From positions 248,001 to 312,000 of the forward strand of contig NZ_JAAGLV010000008.1 in assembly GCF_010548305.1 (NCBI RefSeq): a stretch of 64,000 nucleotides of DNA, in the 5' to 3' direction. The DNA comes from Streptomyces sp. SID13031 (GTDB taxonomy: Bacteria > Actinomycetota > Actinomycetes > Propionibacteriales > Kribbellaceae). The translations under genes and the position numbers were made by a program. This document shows, in pieces, positions 44,631 through 52,788 of this stretch. Position 1 is the stretch's first letter; every line of letters begins with the position of its first letter. The notes under the pieces were generated by a model that made no database searches, had not been told where the DNA came from, and saw only the letters and a list, made by a program, of their open reading frames with translations.

Positions 44631-46028
44631 TCATGCCGGCAGCACCCGCAGCGGGAGGCCGCCCCGGACTCGGAGCGACAGCATGGCCTCGGGTTGTGGA
44701 TCGGCCGGCCCGGCAAGCTCGAACCGAAAGCGGCGCGCGACCATGGCCGCGACCAGGGTGGCCTCGAGCATTCCGAGGTGGCTTCCGACGCAGACCCGCG
44801 GACCCGCTCCGAAGGGGATGTAGGCGTAGCGGTGTGCGAGGGCCGGGGCGTCTGCCGCGAACCGCTCCGGCCGGAACTGGTCCGGCTCGGGCCAGAAGCC
44901 GGGGTGCCGGTGCAACGTGTAGGGGCTGATCATGACGTCGGCGCCGGCGGGGACCGGGTACCCGCCGATCTCGTCGGCGGCCAAGGCCCGTCTCGGCAGT
45001 CCCCAGACCGGGGGATAGAGGCGCATCGTTTCCTGGATGACCATCGTGGTGTACGGCAGGCTGGCCAGGTCGGCGTAGCCGGGGGCGCGGTCGCCGAGCA
45101 CCGCGACCGCCTCGGCATGTACCCGCTCGGCCGCTTCCGGATGGCTGCTGAGCAGGTACCAGGCCCAGGACAGCGTGCTGGCCGTGGTCTCGTGCCCGGC
45201 CAGGAGCATCGTCACGATCTGGTCGCGCAGTTCGCGCCGGTGGGCGCCGGCGTTCTGCTCGTCGCGCCCGGTACGTAGCAGCACCGAAAGCATGTCGGAT
45301 CCGGCCGTATCCGCGCTGTCTTCGCGGGTGCTGACGAGCGTCTGCACCGCGTCTTCGATCTGCCGCCGGGCGGTACGGAACCGGCGGTGGCGCGGCAGCG
45401 GCAACCACAGCGGCAGCGCGCCCAGCGTGACCATCTCGAACATGGCCTGCTCCTGTGCGGCCTCGAACGCGGGCCCCAGGTCGGTCAGCGGGCTCAGGTC
45501 GGCGTCGAGCAGAGTCTTACCGAGCACATCCATCGTGAGCGATGTCATCTCTGCGGCCAGATCGACGACGTTTCCGGTCTGCGCCTCCAGGCGCTGGGTC
45601 AGGTGGGCACCTGCGTCGGCTACCACGCCGGCAAATCCTGCGATGCGCTCCCGGCGGAAGGCCGGGGAGATGACCCGGCGCTGGTGGCGCCACGTCTCGC
45701 CCTCGCTGGTGAGCAGTCCGTCGCCGAGAATCCGCCGTCTGGCCTCAGCCAGACCCATCCCTTTGTGGTAGTTGGCGGGGTTGTCCGAGAGCACGTGCTT
45801 GGCGTGATCCGGATGGTTGAAGAAGTAGATGGTCTTGGGTCCCATGGCGAACCGGACCACATCGCCGTACTCGTCCGCCGCATCGGACAGCAAGCTCAAC
45901 CGGTCGGTCCAGAGCTTGCGCAGCAGTCCGGGGACCGCCCACGGCGGTGGCCCGGGGTAGGGCTGCCGGCGCGCGGGGGGCGGCGACGGGTGGTGCGGTG
46001 CCTGATCGGCGCGGTTCCCGACCGTCAT
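44631..46028 (-). CDS. Cytochrome P450, canonical
   Basis: A 465-residue P450 of the longer, CYP4/CYP102-like type. AGHETTA in the I-helix, ETMRL (ExxR), the FRPERF motif and the heme loop FGAGPRVCVG are all canonical, unlike the two P450s at the left of the cluster. The N terminus has a Pro-rich stretch but no membrane anchor. The ATG overlaps the flavin reductase stop (ATGA). Similar P450s accompany enediyne cores; it ends the operon thioesterase, flavin reductase, P450. Confidence 0.93.
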   Translation of the reverse strand: MTVGNRADQAPHHPSPPPARRQPYPGPPPWAVPGLLRKLWTDRLSLLSDAADEYGDVVRFAMGPKTIYFFNHPDHAKHVLSDNPANYHKGMGLAEARRRILGDGLLTSEGETWRHQRRVISPAFRRERIAGFAGVVADAGAHLTQRLEAQTGNVVDLAAEMTSLTMDVLGKTLLDADLSPLTDLGPAFEAAQEQAMFEMVTLGALPLWLPLPRHRRFRTARRQIEDAVQTLVSTREDSADTAGSDMLSVLLRTGRDEQNAGAHRRELRDQIVTMLLAGHETTASTLSWAWYLLSSHPEAAERVHAEAVAVLGDRAPGYADLASLPYTTMVIQETMRLYPPVWGLPRRALAADEIGGYPVPAGADVMISPYTLHRHPGFWPEPDQFRPERFAADAPALAHRYAYIPFGAGPRVCVGSHLGMLEATLVAAMVARRFRFELAGPADPQPEAMLSLRVRGGLPLRVLPA

Positions 46029-46594
46029 GTCAGCTCCCGGGGTGGTCGGATCGTCAGCTGTTCCGGCGCGGACAGCCGCGGCCGGTGGAAATCGCCGCCG
46101 AAGAAGACCAAGGCGTCCTCGACCGAACCGGCGCCACTGGCCAGTACCGAGCTGAGGAAGATCGTGTGGTCCCCGCCGTCGTACGAGGCGGTGACGGCGC
46201 AGTCGAGCCAGGCGAGCGCCCCGGCCAGTACCGGTGCCCCGGTGGCCGGTCCGGGCGACCAGCGGATGGGGCCGAACTCTGCTTCGCCGCGGGGCCGGGA
46301 GTGATCGGCGAAGTACCGCGCCACGTCCTCCTGATCAGCGGACAGCATGGACACCGCGAACTCTCCGGACTCCTGCAGCGCCGGGCAGAGCGCGCTCTTC
46401 CGGCTGACGCAGATCAGGATCAACGGTGGCTCCAGCGACACGGACGTGAACGCGTTCGCGGTCATCCCGCTGGGGGCTTCCCCGCCCACCGCCACCACCG
46501 TGACGCCGGTCGCGAACCGCCCGAGAACCGACCGCAGCCCGCGGGTGTCCCGGGCAGGCGGGGGCGGGGCGCCGAGTCGCCCGGCTAGGCTCAC
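46025..46594 (-). CDS. Flavin reductase (SgcE6/HpaC-like)
   Basis: A 189-residue flavin reductase of the HpaC family. GRFATGVTVVAV, PSGMTANAFTSVSLEPPL, CVSRKSALCPALQESGEFAVSML and the C-terminal FFGGDFHRP are typical. It makes reduced FAD or FMN from NAD(P)H for a partner monooxygenase; SgcE6 does so in C-1027. The only two-component monooxygenase seen is the acyl-CoA-dehydrogenase-fold enzyme at 17985. The GTG overlaps the thioesterase stop by 4 bp and its stop overlaps the P450 start. Confidence 0.9.
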   Translation of the reverse strand: MSLAGRLGAPPPPARDTRGLRSVLGRFATGVTVVAVGGEAPSGMTANAFTSVSLEPPLILICVSRKSALCPALQESGEFAVSMLSADQEDVARYFADHSRPRGEAEFGPIRWSPGPATGAPVLAGALAWLDCAVTASYDGGDHTIFLSSVLASGAGSVEDALVFFGGDFHRPRLSAPEQLTIRPPRELT

Positions 46595-47064
46595 GCCCTG
46601 CCCCCGGTACCAGCGACCGCGGGGTAGGTGGCGGGGACGACCACGTACGCCTCCAGCGCCGCCCAGAGTTGCGGCGGCACCTGGGCGGGAGTGCCGGCCC
46701 CGTTGACGCCACGCGTGCACGCCACCCGCTGACGGCCTCGGGCGATCAGCTCCTCCACGCCCTCGCGCACCCGGACGAAGTCGAAGGTGAAGCCGATCTG
46801 GGTCTGGGTCAGCTCGTCCAGCCGCATCCTGATCGACACCTCGTCGAAGGCGGCGACCTCGGCGAGGCTCTCGCACTCGGACCTGACCGTCACCATCTTC
46901 AGGTCGTCCTGCAGTTCGTCGAGCACCCCCGGAGCGTGCTCGAGCAGGAACAGCTCGCGGCACCGGCCCTGCCAGCGCACGTAGTTGACGTGGTGGACGT
47001 TGCCGACGACGTTGGTTTCCTCGAAGCCGACGACATGCCGGTATTCGTAGTACTGGTTCCTCAC
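46591..47064 (-). CDS. Enediyne-type hot-dog thioesterase (TEBC/E10 family), second copy
   Basis: A 157-residue thioesterase closer than the first copy to DynE7/CalE7: EYRHVVGFEETNVVGNVHHV and NYVRWQGRCRELFL carry the conserved Asn, Arg and Glu positions. The GTG at 47064 has GGAGG 6 nt upstream. It leads a three-gene operon with flavin reductase and P450, 17 kb from the PKSE. Two TEBC genes in one cluster are unusual; one may edit stalled chains or act on a different substrate. Confidence 0.9.
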   Translation of the reverse strand: MRNQYYEYRHVVGFEETNVVGNVHHVNYVRWQGRCRELFLLEHAPGVLDELQDDLKMVTVRSECESLAEVAAFDEVSIRMRLDELTQTQIGFTFDFVRVREGVEELIARGRQRVACTRGVNGAGTPAQVPPQLWAALEAYVVVPATYPAVAGTGGRA

Positions 47065-47180
47065 TGGCCGCCTCCGTCAGAGTCGATAGGACCAAGAGTG
47101 CGGCGCGCTTCGCCCTGCTCCATCTCGGACCTTGCTTGCTCACCAGAACAGCAATCCAGCGATAGGACCGAGCGGTCCGA

Positions 47181-47789
47181 CTAGGGCAGCCAGCCCGAGT
47201 CGTAGGCCATCTTGACCGCGTCGACGCGGTTGCGGGCCTGGAGCTTCGTCACGATCTTCGTGAGGTAGTTGCGGACGGTCCCCACCGACAGGTGCAGGTC
47301 GGAGGCGATCTCCACCGGGTCGGCGCCGCCGGCGGTCAGCCGCAGCACCTCGTGCTCCCGGGTGGACAGCGGGTACTGGCCGGAATCCCACGCGGAGACG
47401 GCCAGCTGCGGGTCGATCACCCGGCGGCCCCTGGCGATGTTGCGGATGGTCGTGGCCAGGTCTTCCGGCGGGGAGTCTTTGAGCATGAAGCCGGACACTC
47501 GGGCGGCGTACGCCCGGCTGACCGTTCCGGACCGGCCCAGGTTCGTGAGGATGAGGGTCCGGCAGTAGGGCATCTCGGTCCTGAGCTCTGCCGCCGCCGA
47601 CAGGCCGTCCATGACCGGAAGGTCGACATTGAGAACCGCGACGTCGGGCCGGCAGGACCGGGCCGTGGACACGACGTCCGCACCACTCTTGACGGCCGCG
47701 ACCACCTTCAGGTCCGGCTCCAGTTCGATCAGGGCGACCATCGCCCCGCGAACCATGGCGACATCTTCGGCGAGCAGGATTCGCAACAT
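47181..47789 (-). CDS. LuxR/NarL-type response regulator lacking the phospho-acceptor Asp
   Basis: A 202-residue regulator with an N-terminal receiver domain and a C-terminal LuxR helix-turn-helix (STREHEVLRLTAGG; VGTVRNYLTKIVTKL). The acidic pair (Glu8, Asp9), the Thr and the Lys (LKDS) of the receiver are kept, but the position of the phosphorylated Asp is Asn54 (VAVLNVDLP, codon AAT). The receiver is therefore probably controlled without phosphorylation. There is no sensor kinase beside it. GGAGGGGG precedes the ATG at 47789. It lies at the cluster border, and whether it belongs to the cluster is open. Confidence 0.9.
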   Translation of the reverse strand: MLRILLAEDVAMVRGAMVALIELEPDLKVVAAVKSGADVVSTARSCRPDVAVLNVDLPVMDGLSAAAELRTEMPYCRTLILTNLGRSGTVSRAYAARVSGFMLKDSPPEDLATTIRNIARGRRVIDPQLAVSAWDSGQYPLSTREHEVLRLTAGGADPVEIASDLHLSVGTVRNYLTKIVTKLQARNRVDAVKMAYDSGWLP

Positions 47790-48069
47790 CCGCAACCCCC
47801 TCCGTGGACTCGTCTGCCAAGCGCCGAGCCTACGACGAGGTGCATCCGGTGGGGGCCTGGTTGCAGCTTGTTGCAGGTTGGTTACAGAACCTCGCTATCG
47901 GCGGTCGCGCGGTCTATGGCGTTGCCGGTCCCCCCTGCGGATGAGACCGGTGATCACACTGCGGGGCGACGTAGTTCGGGGTGCCGGATCGCTAGCGTGG
48001 TGGCTCTCCTGGTGATGGGAGTGAATCGAGCGTTCGTTCGGTTCAGGGGGCCGGAGTAGTAGAGGAACG

Positions 48070-48969
48070 GTGAGCTGGATGCTGAGCGTGGCTGGGTTGA
48101 CCCGGCGGTTCGGTGATCACCTTGCGCTGGACGACGTCAGCTTCGACGTACGGCCGGGTCGGATGACCGGGTTCGTCGGAGCGAACGGGGCCGGCAAGAC
48201 GACGACGATGCGGATCATCCTGGGGGTGCTCGCGCCCAGCGGTGGCGCGGTGACCTGGAATGGTGAGCCGCTGTCGGCCGAGGTGCGCCAGGACTTCGGC
48301 TACATGCCGGAGGAGCGCGGGCTCTACCCGAAGATGAAGATCCGCGAGCAACTGGTGTTCTTCGGCCGGCTGCACGGGATGACAACGGCGCGGGCCGGCG
48401 AGCGGACCGACAAGATCCTCAACCAGCTCGGGCTGACCGAGCGCGCGGGGGACACCCTGGAGACGCTGTCGCTGGGCAACCAGCAGCGTGTGCAGATCGC
48501 CGCGGCCCTGGTGCACGAGCCGATCGCCCTCGTCATGGACGAGCCGTTCAGCGGCCTCGACCCGCTCGCCGTCGACGCGATGGTCGACCTGCTTCGCGAT
48601 GAGGTAACCCCGGAGGTACCGGTGCTGTTCTCCAGCCACCAGCTGGAACTGGTCGAGCGGCTGTGCGACGACCTGATCGTGTTGTCCCGCGGTAAAGTGG
48701 TTGCCGCAGGCCCCGTTTCCGAGCTCGCCGCCGGGCCGACCACGTCGTACCGGCTGGTGGTCGGTGGCGACGCGGGCTGGCTGCGCGACGTACCGGGGAT
48801 CAAGGTGCGCGACGTGGCCGGCGGGACGGCGCTCTTCGAGGTCGCGTCCGATGATGATGGGGGCCTTGTGCAACAGATTCTGCAGCAGGCGATGAGCCGC
48901 GGGCAGGTGCTCGAGTTCGCCCCCGAGCGCCAGGCGCTGAGCGACGTCTTCCGGGAGGCGACCCGATGA
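48070..48969 (+). CDS. ABC transporter ATP-binding protein (NatA-like)
   Basis: A 299-residue ABC ATPase. The Walker A loop GANGAGKTTTMR, the signature LSLGNQQRVQIAAAL, Walker B ALVMDEPFSGLDP and the switch His (FSSHQLELV) are intact. The C-terminal DUF4162-type domain is present, as in NatA and drug/sodium exporters. The GTG at 48070 or the ATG at 48079 may be used. Its stop overlaps the permease start by 4 bp (ATGA). It powers the following membrane protein. Confidence 0.92.
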   Translation: MSWMLSVAGLTRRFGDHLALDDVSFDVRPGRMTGFVGANGAGKTTTMRIILGVLAPSGGAVTWNGEPLSAEVRQDFGYMPEERGLYPKMKIREQLVFFGRLHGMTTARAGERTDKILNQLGLTERAGDTLETLSLGNQQRVQIAAALVHEPIALVMDEPFSGLDPLAVDAMVDLLRDEVTPEVPVLFSSHQLELVERLCDDLIVLSRGKVVAAGPVSELAAGPTTSYRLVVGGDAGWLRDVPGIKVRDVAGGTALFEVASDDDGGLVQQILQQAMSRGQVLEFAPERQALSDVFREATR

Positions 48970-50138
48970 ACAACGAGACTCTGCGGCACCCGTGGCAACT
49001 GGTGGCCCAGCGCGAGATCAGTACGAAGCTCCGCGACAAGACCTTCCTCGGCTCGACGGCGTTCATGCTGATCGTCGTACTGGCCGCGACCATCGTCCCC
49101 GCACTGCTCTCGGGGGTGGGCGGCAAGGACAAGATCGCGGTGCTGGACGACTCCGGCGCCAGGATCGTCGCCGTCGCCGACGCGATCAAGGGCGGCGACA
49201 GCTACGAAGCCACCCGCACTACGGATGTCGCGGCGGCCGAGCAACTGGTCAAGGACGGTGACGTGGAGGCTGCGTTGCTGCCGGGCAAGGACGGGTTCGA
49301 GGTGCTGGGCAAGCAGCGGATCGACACGGACCTGCAGAGCAACCTGCGGGAAGCGGCCGTCAACCTCGGGATGGAGCAGAACGCCGAGCGGGCCGGCCTC
49401 ACACCCGGGCAACTGCGGGCCGGGACCCAGTTGCAGGAACGGTTGCTCGATCCGGGCCCGTTGCCCGAGGTCGTCGCCGGGTTCGTCAACATCGGGCTGG
49501 CGCTGATCTTCTACATCACCGCGCTCAGCTTCGGGATGATGATCGCGCAGAGCGTCGTCCAGGAGAAGGAGAGCCGGGTGGTCGAGATCCTCGCCGCCGC
49601 GATCCCGATCCGGGCGCTGCTGTGGGGCAAGGTGATCGGCAACACGGTGCTCGCGCTGGGCCAGATCGTGGTGATCGCGGTCGCGTCGCTGATCGGGTTG
49701 CTGGTCACGGACCAGGCCGACATCCTGAAGGTGGTCGCGCCGGTCGCGGGCTGGTTCGTGGTCTTCTTCGTCCTCGGCTTCGTCGCCCTGGCAGGGCTGT
49801 GGGCAGTGGCCGGGTCGCTGGCCACCCGGCAGGAGGACCTCGGGTCGACGACGCTGCCGGGGCAGATGATCTTGATGATCCCGTTCTTCTTCGCCGCCTT
49901 CGCCGGGGCTGAGGCCAAGACGGTGGCGTCGTTCATCCCGATCGCGTCGTCGATGTCGATGCCCGGGCGGATGCTGACCGAGAACGTGCCGCTGTGGCAG
50001 CCGCTGGCGGCTATCGCGATCTTGGTGGTGACCACCGTTTTGATCATCCGGCTCGGGGCACGTCTGTACGAGCGGACGCTGCTGCAGACCGGGCGCAAAC
50101 TCGGTTACCGAGAGGCGATTTCGATCAAGGCATCATGA
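48966..50138 (+). CDS. ABC-2 type permease (NatB-like)
   Basis: A 390-residue ABC-2 permease. One N-terminal membrane helix (about residues 28-47) is followed by a large extracytoplasmic domain of about 130 residues and a C-terminal block of five or six helices from about residue 175. This is the NatB/drug-exporter topology. The IAQSVVQEKESRVVEIL coupling motif is present. With the upstream ATPase it forms a complete exporter for sodium or a small hydrophobic compound; the substrate is not evident. Confidence 0.9.
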   Translation: MNNETLRHPWQLVAQREISTKLRDKTFLGSTAFMLIVVLAATIVPALLSGVGGKDKIAVLDDSGARIVAVADAIKGGDSYEATRTTDVAAAEQLVKDGDVEAALLPGKDGFEVLGKQRIDTDLQSNLREAAVNLGMEQNAERAGLTPGQLRAGTQLQERLLDPGPLPEVVAGFVNIGLALIFYITALSFGMMIAQSVVQEKESRVVEILAAAIPIRALLWGKVIGNTVLALGQIVVIAVASLIGLLVTDQADILKVVAPVAGWFVVFFVLGFVALAGLWAVAGSLATRQEDLGSTTLPGQMILMIPFFFAAFAGAEAKTVASFIPIASSMSMPGRMLTENVPLWQPLAAIAILVVTTVLIIRLGARLYERTLLQTGRKLGYREAISIKAS

Positions 50139-50161
50139 CCTATCGTGATCGCGGCGCGAGT

Positions 50162-50187
50162 GTTACAGGTTTTTTGGTGCCTGTAAC
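50162..50187. promoter_or_regulatory. 8-bp dyad upstream of LysR gene
   Basis: GTTACAGG (50162-50169) and CCTGTAAC (50180-50187) form a perfect inverted repeat with a T-rich 10-nt centre. It lies 24 bp after the ABC permease stop and 59 bp before the LysR start. It could be the autoregulatory LysR box or a weak terminator for the ABC operon. Confidence 0.5.
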
Positions 50188-50246
50188 GGAATCGCAACAC
50201 GCGACGAGTGTGTACCTGCGCGACGGGTGGACTACGGTCTCAATGC

Positions 50247-51212
50247 ATGAACGTCGAGCTGCGTCACCTGCGGGTGGTGGTCCTGGTGGCAGAAGCGGGT
50301 TCCGTCGGTCGGGCTGCCCGCTGGCTGAAGGTGAGCCAGCCGAGCCTGACCGCTCAGCTCAAACGGATCGAGTCGGCGTTCGGCGGTGAGCTGTTCGAGC
50401 GCTCCCGCACGGGCGTCACGCCGACCGCCCTGGGCCGGTACGCCGTGGATCGGGCGCGCGCGATCCTTGTCGACGTGGACCACTTGTCCGCGACGGTGTC
50501 GGCGATGACCGCGGTCGAGTCGAGCGCGGTACGGCTGGGTGGGTTCCCGACGGCACCGATGTCGGGGATCGCCAGCCGGCTGCGCGACCACGGCGAGATC
50601 GAGCAGGTGAGCATCGAGGTCGAGTGGGCCACCAGCGTGCTCTTGCAGCAGCTCGAGAGCGGGCGGCTCGATTTCGCCCTGCTTCGGGAGTTCCCCGGCT
50701 TCGAGCTGCGGATGCCGACCGGGGTCGAGGCTCGCACGATCGTCGAGTCGGAGTCGGCTTACGTAGTACTGGCTGCGGATCACCCGAAGGCGGTGGCGAG
50801 CCGGCATCGCGGTGAGATCGACCTGGCCGATCTGGCGGGTGAGGAGTGGATCGGCGAGCCGCCGGACGACAGTGGGTTCCACGTGTTGTTCCGGGGGGCT
50901 TGTGAGCGGGCCGGGTTCCAGCCGAAGGTCGAGCATCACTCGGTGGACACGTCGGTGCTGATGGGGTTCGTGACGAGTGGGCAGGGCGTCGCGTTGATCT
51001 CGCCTACGTCGTACCGGATGCTTTCCAGCGATGTCACCACCCGGCCGCTGCTCGGCGACCCGATCCATCGCCGGCTGATGATTGCCTGGAGCACCGAATC
51101 GCCGCGGGCGCAGATGGCGGCGGAGGTCTGCAAGATGGCCAGCAACGCGTACGACGAGGCGTTCGCCGAGCATGCGCGCTGGGGGCAGTACCAGCGGATG
51201 CACGTAGCCTGA
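50247..51212 (+). CDS. LysR-family transcriptional regulator
   Basis: A 321-residue LysR regulator. The ATG at 50247 starts right at the family N terminus (MNVELRHLRVVVLVAEAGSVGRAARWL); the open frame upstream of it is not needed. The helix-turn-helix (VSQPSLTAQLKRIE) and a substrate-binding domain from about residue 90 are seen. It stands alone between the ABC operon and a convergent membrane-protein gene, so its targets are unknown; the dyad just upstream suggests self-regulation. Confidence 0.92.
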   Translation: MNVELRHLRVVVLVAEAGSVGRAARWLKVSQPSLTAQLKRIESAFGGELFERSRTGVTPTALGRYAVDRARAILVDVDHLSATVSAMTAVESSAVRLGGFPTAPMSGIASRLRDHGEIEQVSIEVEWATSVLLQQLESGRLDFALLREFPGFELRMPTGVEARTIVESESAYVVLAADHPKAVASRHRGEIDLADLAGEEWIGEPPDDSGFHVLFRGACERAGFQPKVEHHSVDTSVLMGFVTSGQGVALISPTSYRMLSSDVTTRPLLGDPIHRRLMIAWSTESPRAQMAAEVCKMASNAYDEAFAEHARWGQYQRMHVA

Positions 51213-51217
51213 CAACG

Positions 51218-51247
51218 AAAGAGCCCTCGCTGTGGCGAGGGCTCTTT
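51218..51247. terminator. Strong rho-independent terminator
   Basis: A perfect 13-bp stem, AAAGAGCCCTCGC with its complement, and a TGTG loop, followed by TTTGCTTT. It lies 5 bp after the LysR stop and just before the convergent membrane-protein stop, so it can end both transcripts. Confidence 0.93.
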
Positions 51248-51266
51248 GCTTTGTGCTTTAAGGGGA

Positions 51267-52715
51267 TCAGGTCCTGAACTGGCCGGGAAGCTCCATCTTC
51301 TGCGTCGCGTGCTCCGGGGGGTTCTCGAACGCTCCCACGAAGAACTCGCCGGTGTCGTCGACGTCCGGCGGATCCATCCGCTCCCGGTACTGCTGCCCGA
51401 CCTCTTCCTTCCGCAGCAAACCCGCCTGCGGCGCTGAGGGCCTGGGAGCCTCCGGCTGAGCTACGGGCACGGGCTGCGTAGCCTCGCCCGCGTCCTCCAC
51501 CCCGACGTACGGCGCAGCAGCCTTGGGAGCCTCCGGCGGCGTTGCAAGCTTGGGAGCCTCCGGCCGCGCAACCGGCATCGGCTGGGTAGCCTCGCCGCCG
51601 TCAACCTCAAAAGCCGCACTCGGCTTGGGAGCCTCAGGCTCAGCCACCGGCATCTGCTCCCTAGCAGCCTCAGCCGCGGCTTGCGGTGCGGCGCTCTGCG
51701 GCACTCCGCTGGCTGCTTCTGGTGCGGCAGGGCCTGGTTGACCGCCGGCTACTCGCGGCGCAAGGGGCTTGGCTGTTTCTGGGTCTGGGACCGGGACCGG
51801 CTGGGTGGCTTCGCCCTCGTCCTCTTGCGGAGCAGCGCTCTGCGCGACCTCGCTCTGCGGGTGCAGGGCAGGGGCCGCCGCCTGCGGGGGAGTGGCTACT
51901 ACCGTCTCGTCGGCGTCGGCGTCGGCGTCGGCGTCGGAGCCGTGGGCAACGGTCTTGTCGCTGGTCGGGACCAGTGCGGTCTCGTCCGAGTCCGTGGGGA
52001 CGAGCATCGTCTCGTCGGCGGCATCGGCCTGCTCGTCGTACGTGTCGTCTCGCTGCTCGTCGGAGTACTGCATCGGCGCCGTGGCCGGAGCGAACTGCGC
52101 CGTCTGCTCATCCGCCTGGCTCCGCGGCGTGAACGGCGTCGGCTCCTCTTCGAACAGGTCGTCGTAGTTGTTGTTCCCGAAGTTCCCAGCGAACCGGTTG
52201 TCCGGCTGATAGTCGCCCCCGGCAACCGGATACGCCGCCGCGGCGGCCGGCTCCGGCATCTGCTGCGCCCGGACCGCGGCCTCCTGCTCACGCTGCAGGC
52301 GGTCCGCCTCGGCCCGCTCGCGCCGGCGCCGCTGTACGGTCCGCACGATCGACTGGATGCCGAAGACGAGCGAGATCACCGCGAGAATCGGCACCACGCC
52401 GTTCAGCGTGTACTGCTTGATCCCGTCGATCATCCCCGTCGTCACACCGGGGACGTCGTTGAGGAAGTTCGTCAGCCGGTTGGGGATCCAGTGCACGGTG
52501 TAGATCATGGCGCCGAAGGTCAGTGCCGCCCCGAGGGCCGCGGCCCCCGAGAAGTACGACACCACGGCCCAGAAGATCAGCGCACCGATGCCGTAGGCAA
52601 GCGCCATCTCCTTCGCGTTCAGCTTGATACCGCCGTCCGCCGCGAGGACGCCGAAGATGGCCGGCCCGACGAGCGCTACCGCGATGCCAAGGAGGAAGCC
52701 GAGAAATTTGGACAC
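51267..52715 (-). CDS. Membrane protein with Thr/Pro/Glu-rich repeat tail
   Basis: A 482-residue protein of unknown function. The N terminus has four membrane helices within the first 130 residues (SKFLGFLLGIAVALVGPAIF; GIGALIFWAVVSYF; GVVPILAVISLVFGI among them), then a basic QRRRRERAEADRLQRE stretch and a long acidic, Pro/Ala-rich cytoplasmic tail. The tail repeats EATQPVPV-like units four times with xPEAPKP spacers, and has DETMLVPT, DETALVPT and DETVVAT. Such Thr motifs resemble PknB-type phospho-sites read by FHA domains. A protein-kinase-like gene lies two genes away. No enzymatic domain is seen. Confidence 0.75.
   Translation of the reverse strand: MSKFLGFLLGIAVALVGPAIFGVLAADGGIKLNAKEMALAYGIGALIFWAVVSYFSGAAALGAALTFGAMIYTVHWIPNRLTNFLNDVPGVTTGMIDGIKQYTLNGVVPILAVISLVFGIQSIVRTVQRRRRERAEADRLQREQEAAVRAQQMPEPAAAAAYPVAGGDYQPDNRFAGNFGNNNYDDLFEEEPTPFTPRSQADEQTAQFAPATAPMQYSDEQRDDTYDEQADAADETMLVPTDSDETALVPTSDKTVAHGSDADADADADETVVATPPQAAAPALHPQSEVAQSAAPQEDEGEATQPVPVPDPETAKPLAPRVAGGQPGPAAPEAASGVPQSAAPQAAAEAAREQMPVAEPEAPKPSAAFEVDGGEATQPMPVARPEAPKLATPPEAPKAAAPYVGVEDAGEATQPVPVAQPEAPRPSAPQAGLLRKEEVGQQYRERMDPPDVDDTGEFFVGAFENPPEHATQKMELPGQFRT
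51909..51937. repeat. GTCGGC hexamer repeat (DADADAD coding)
   Basis: Nearly five tandem copies of GTCGGC, which on the coding minus strand give alternating Asp-Ala. It lies inside the acidic tail of the membrane protein. Slippage here would change tail length without breaking the frame. Confidence 0.85.
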
Positions 52716-52788
52716 ATCCCCACCGTAGCGACGTTTACGCTCAGCACAGCGCAGACACTTCGCTCAATCTTTACGTCCTCCCGGACGG

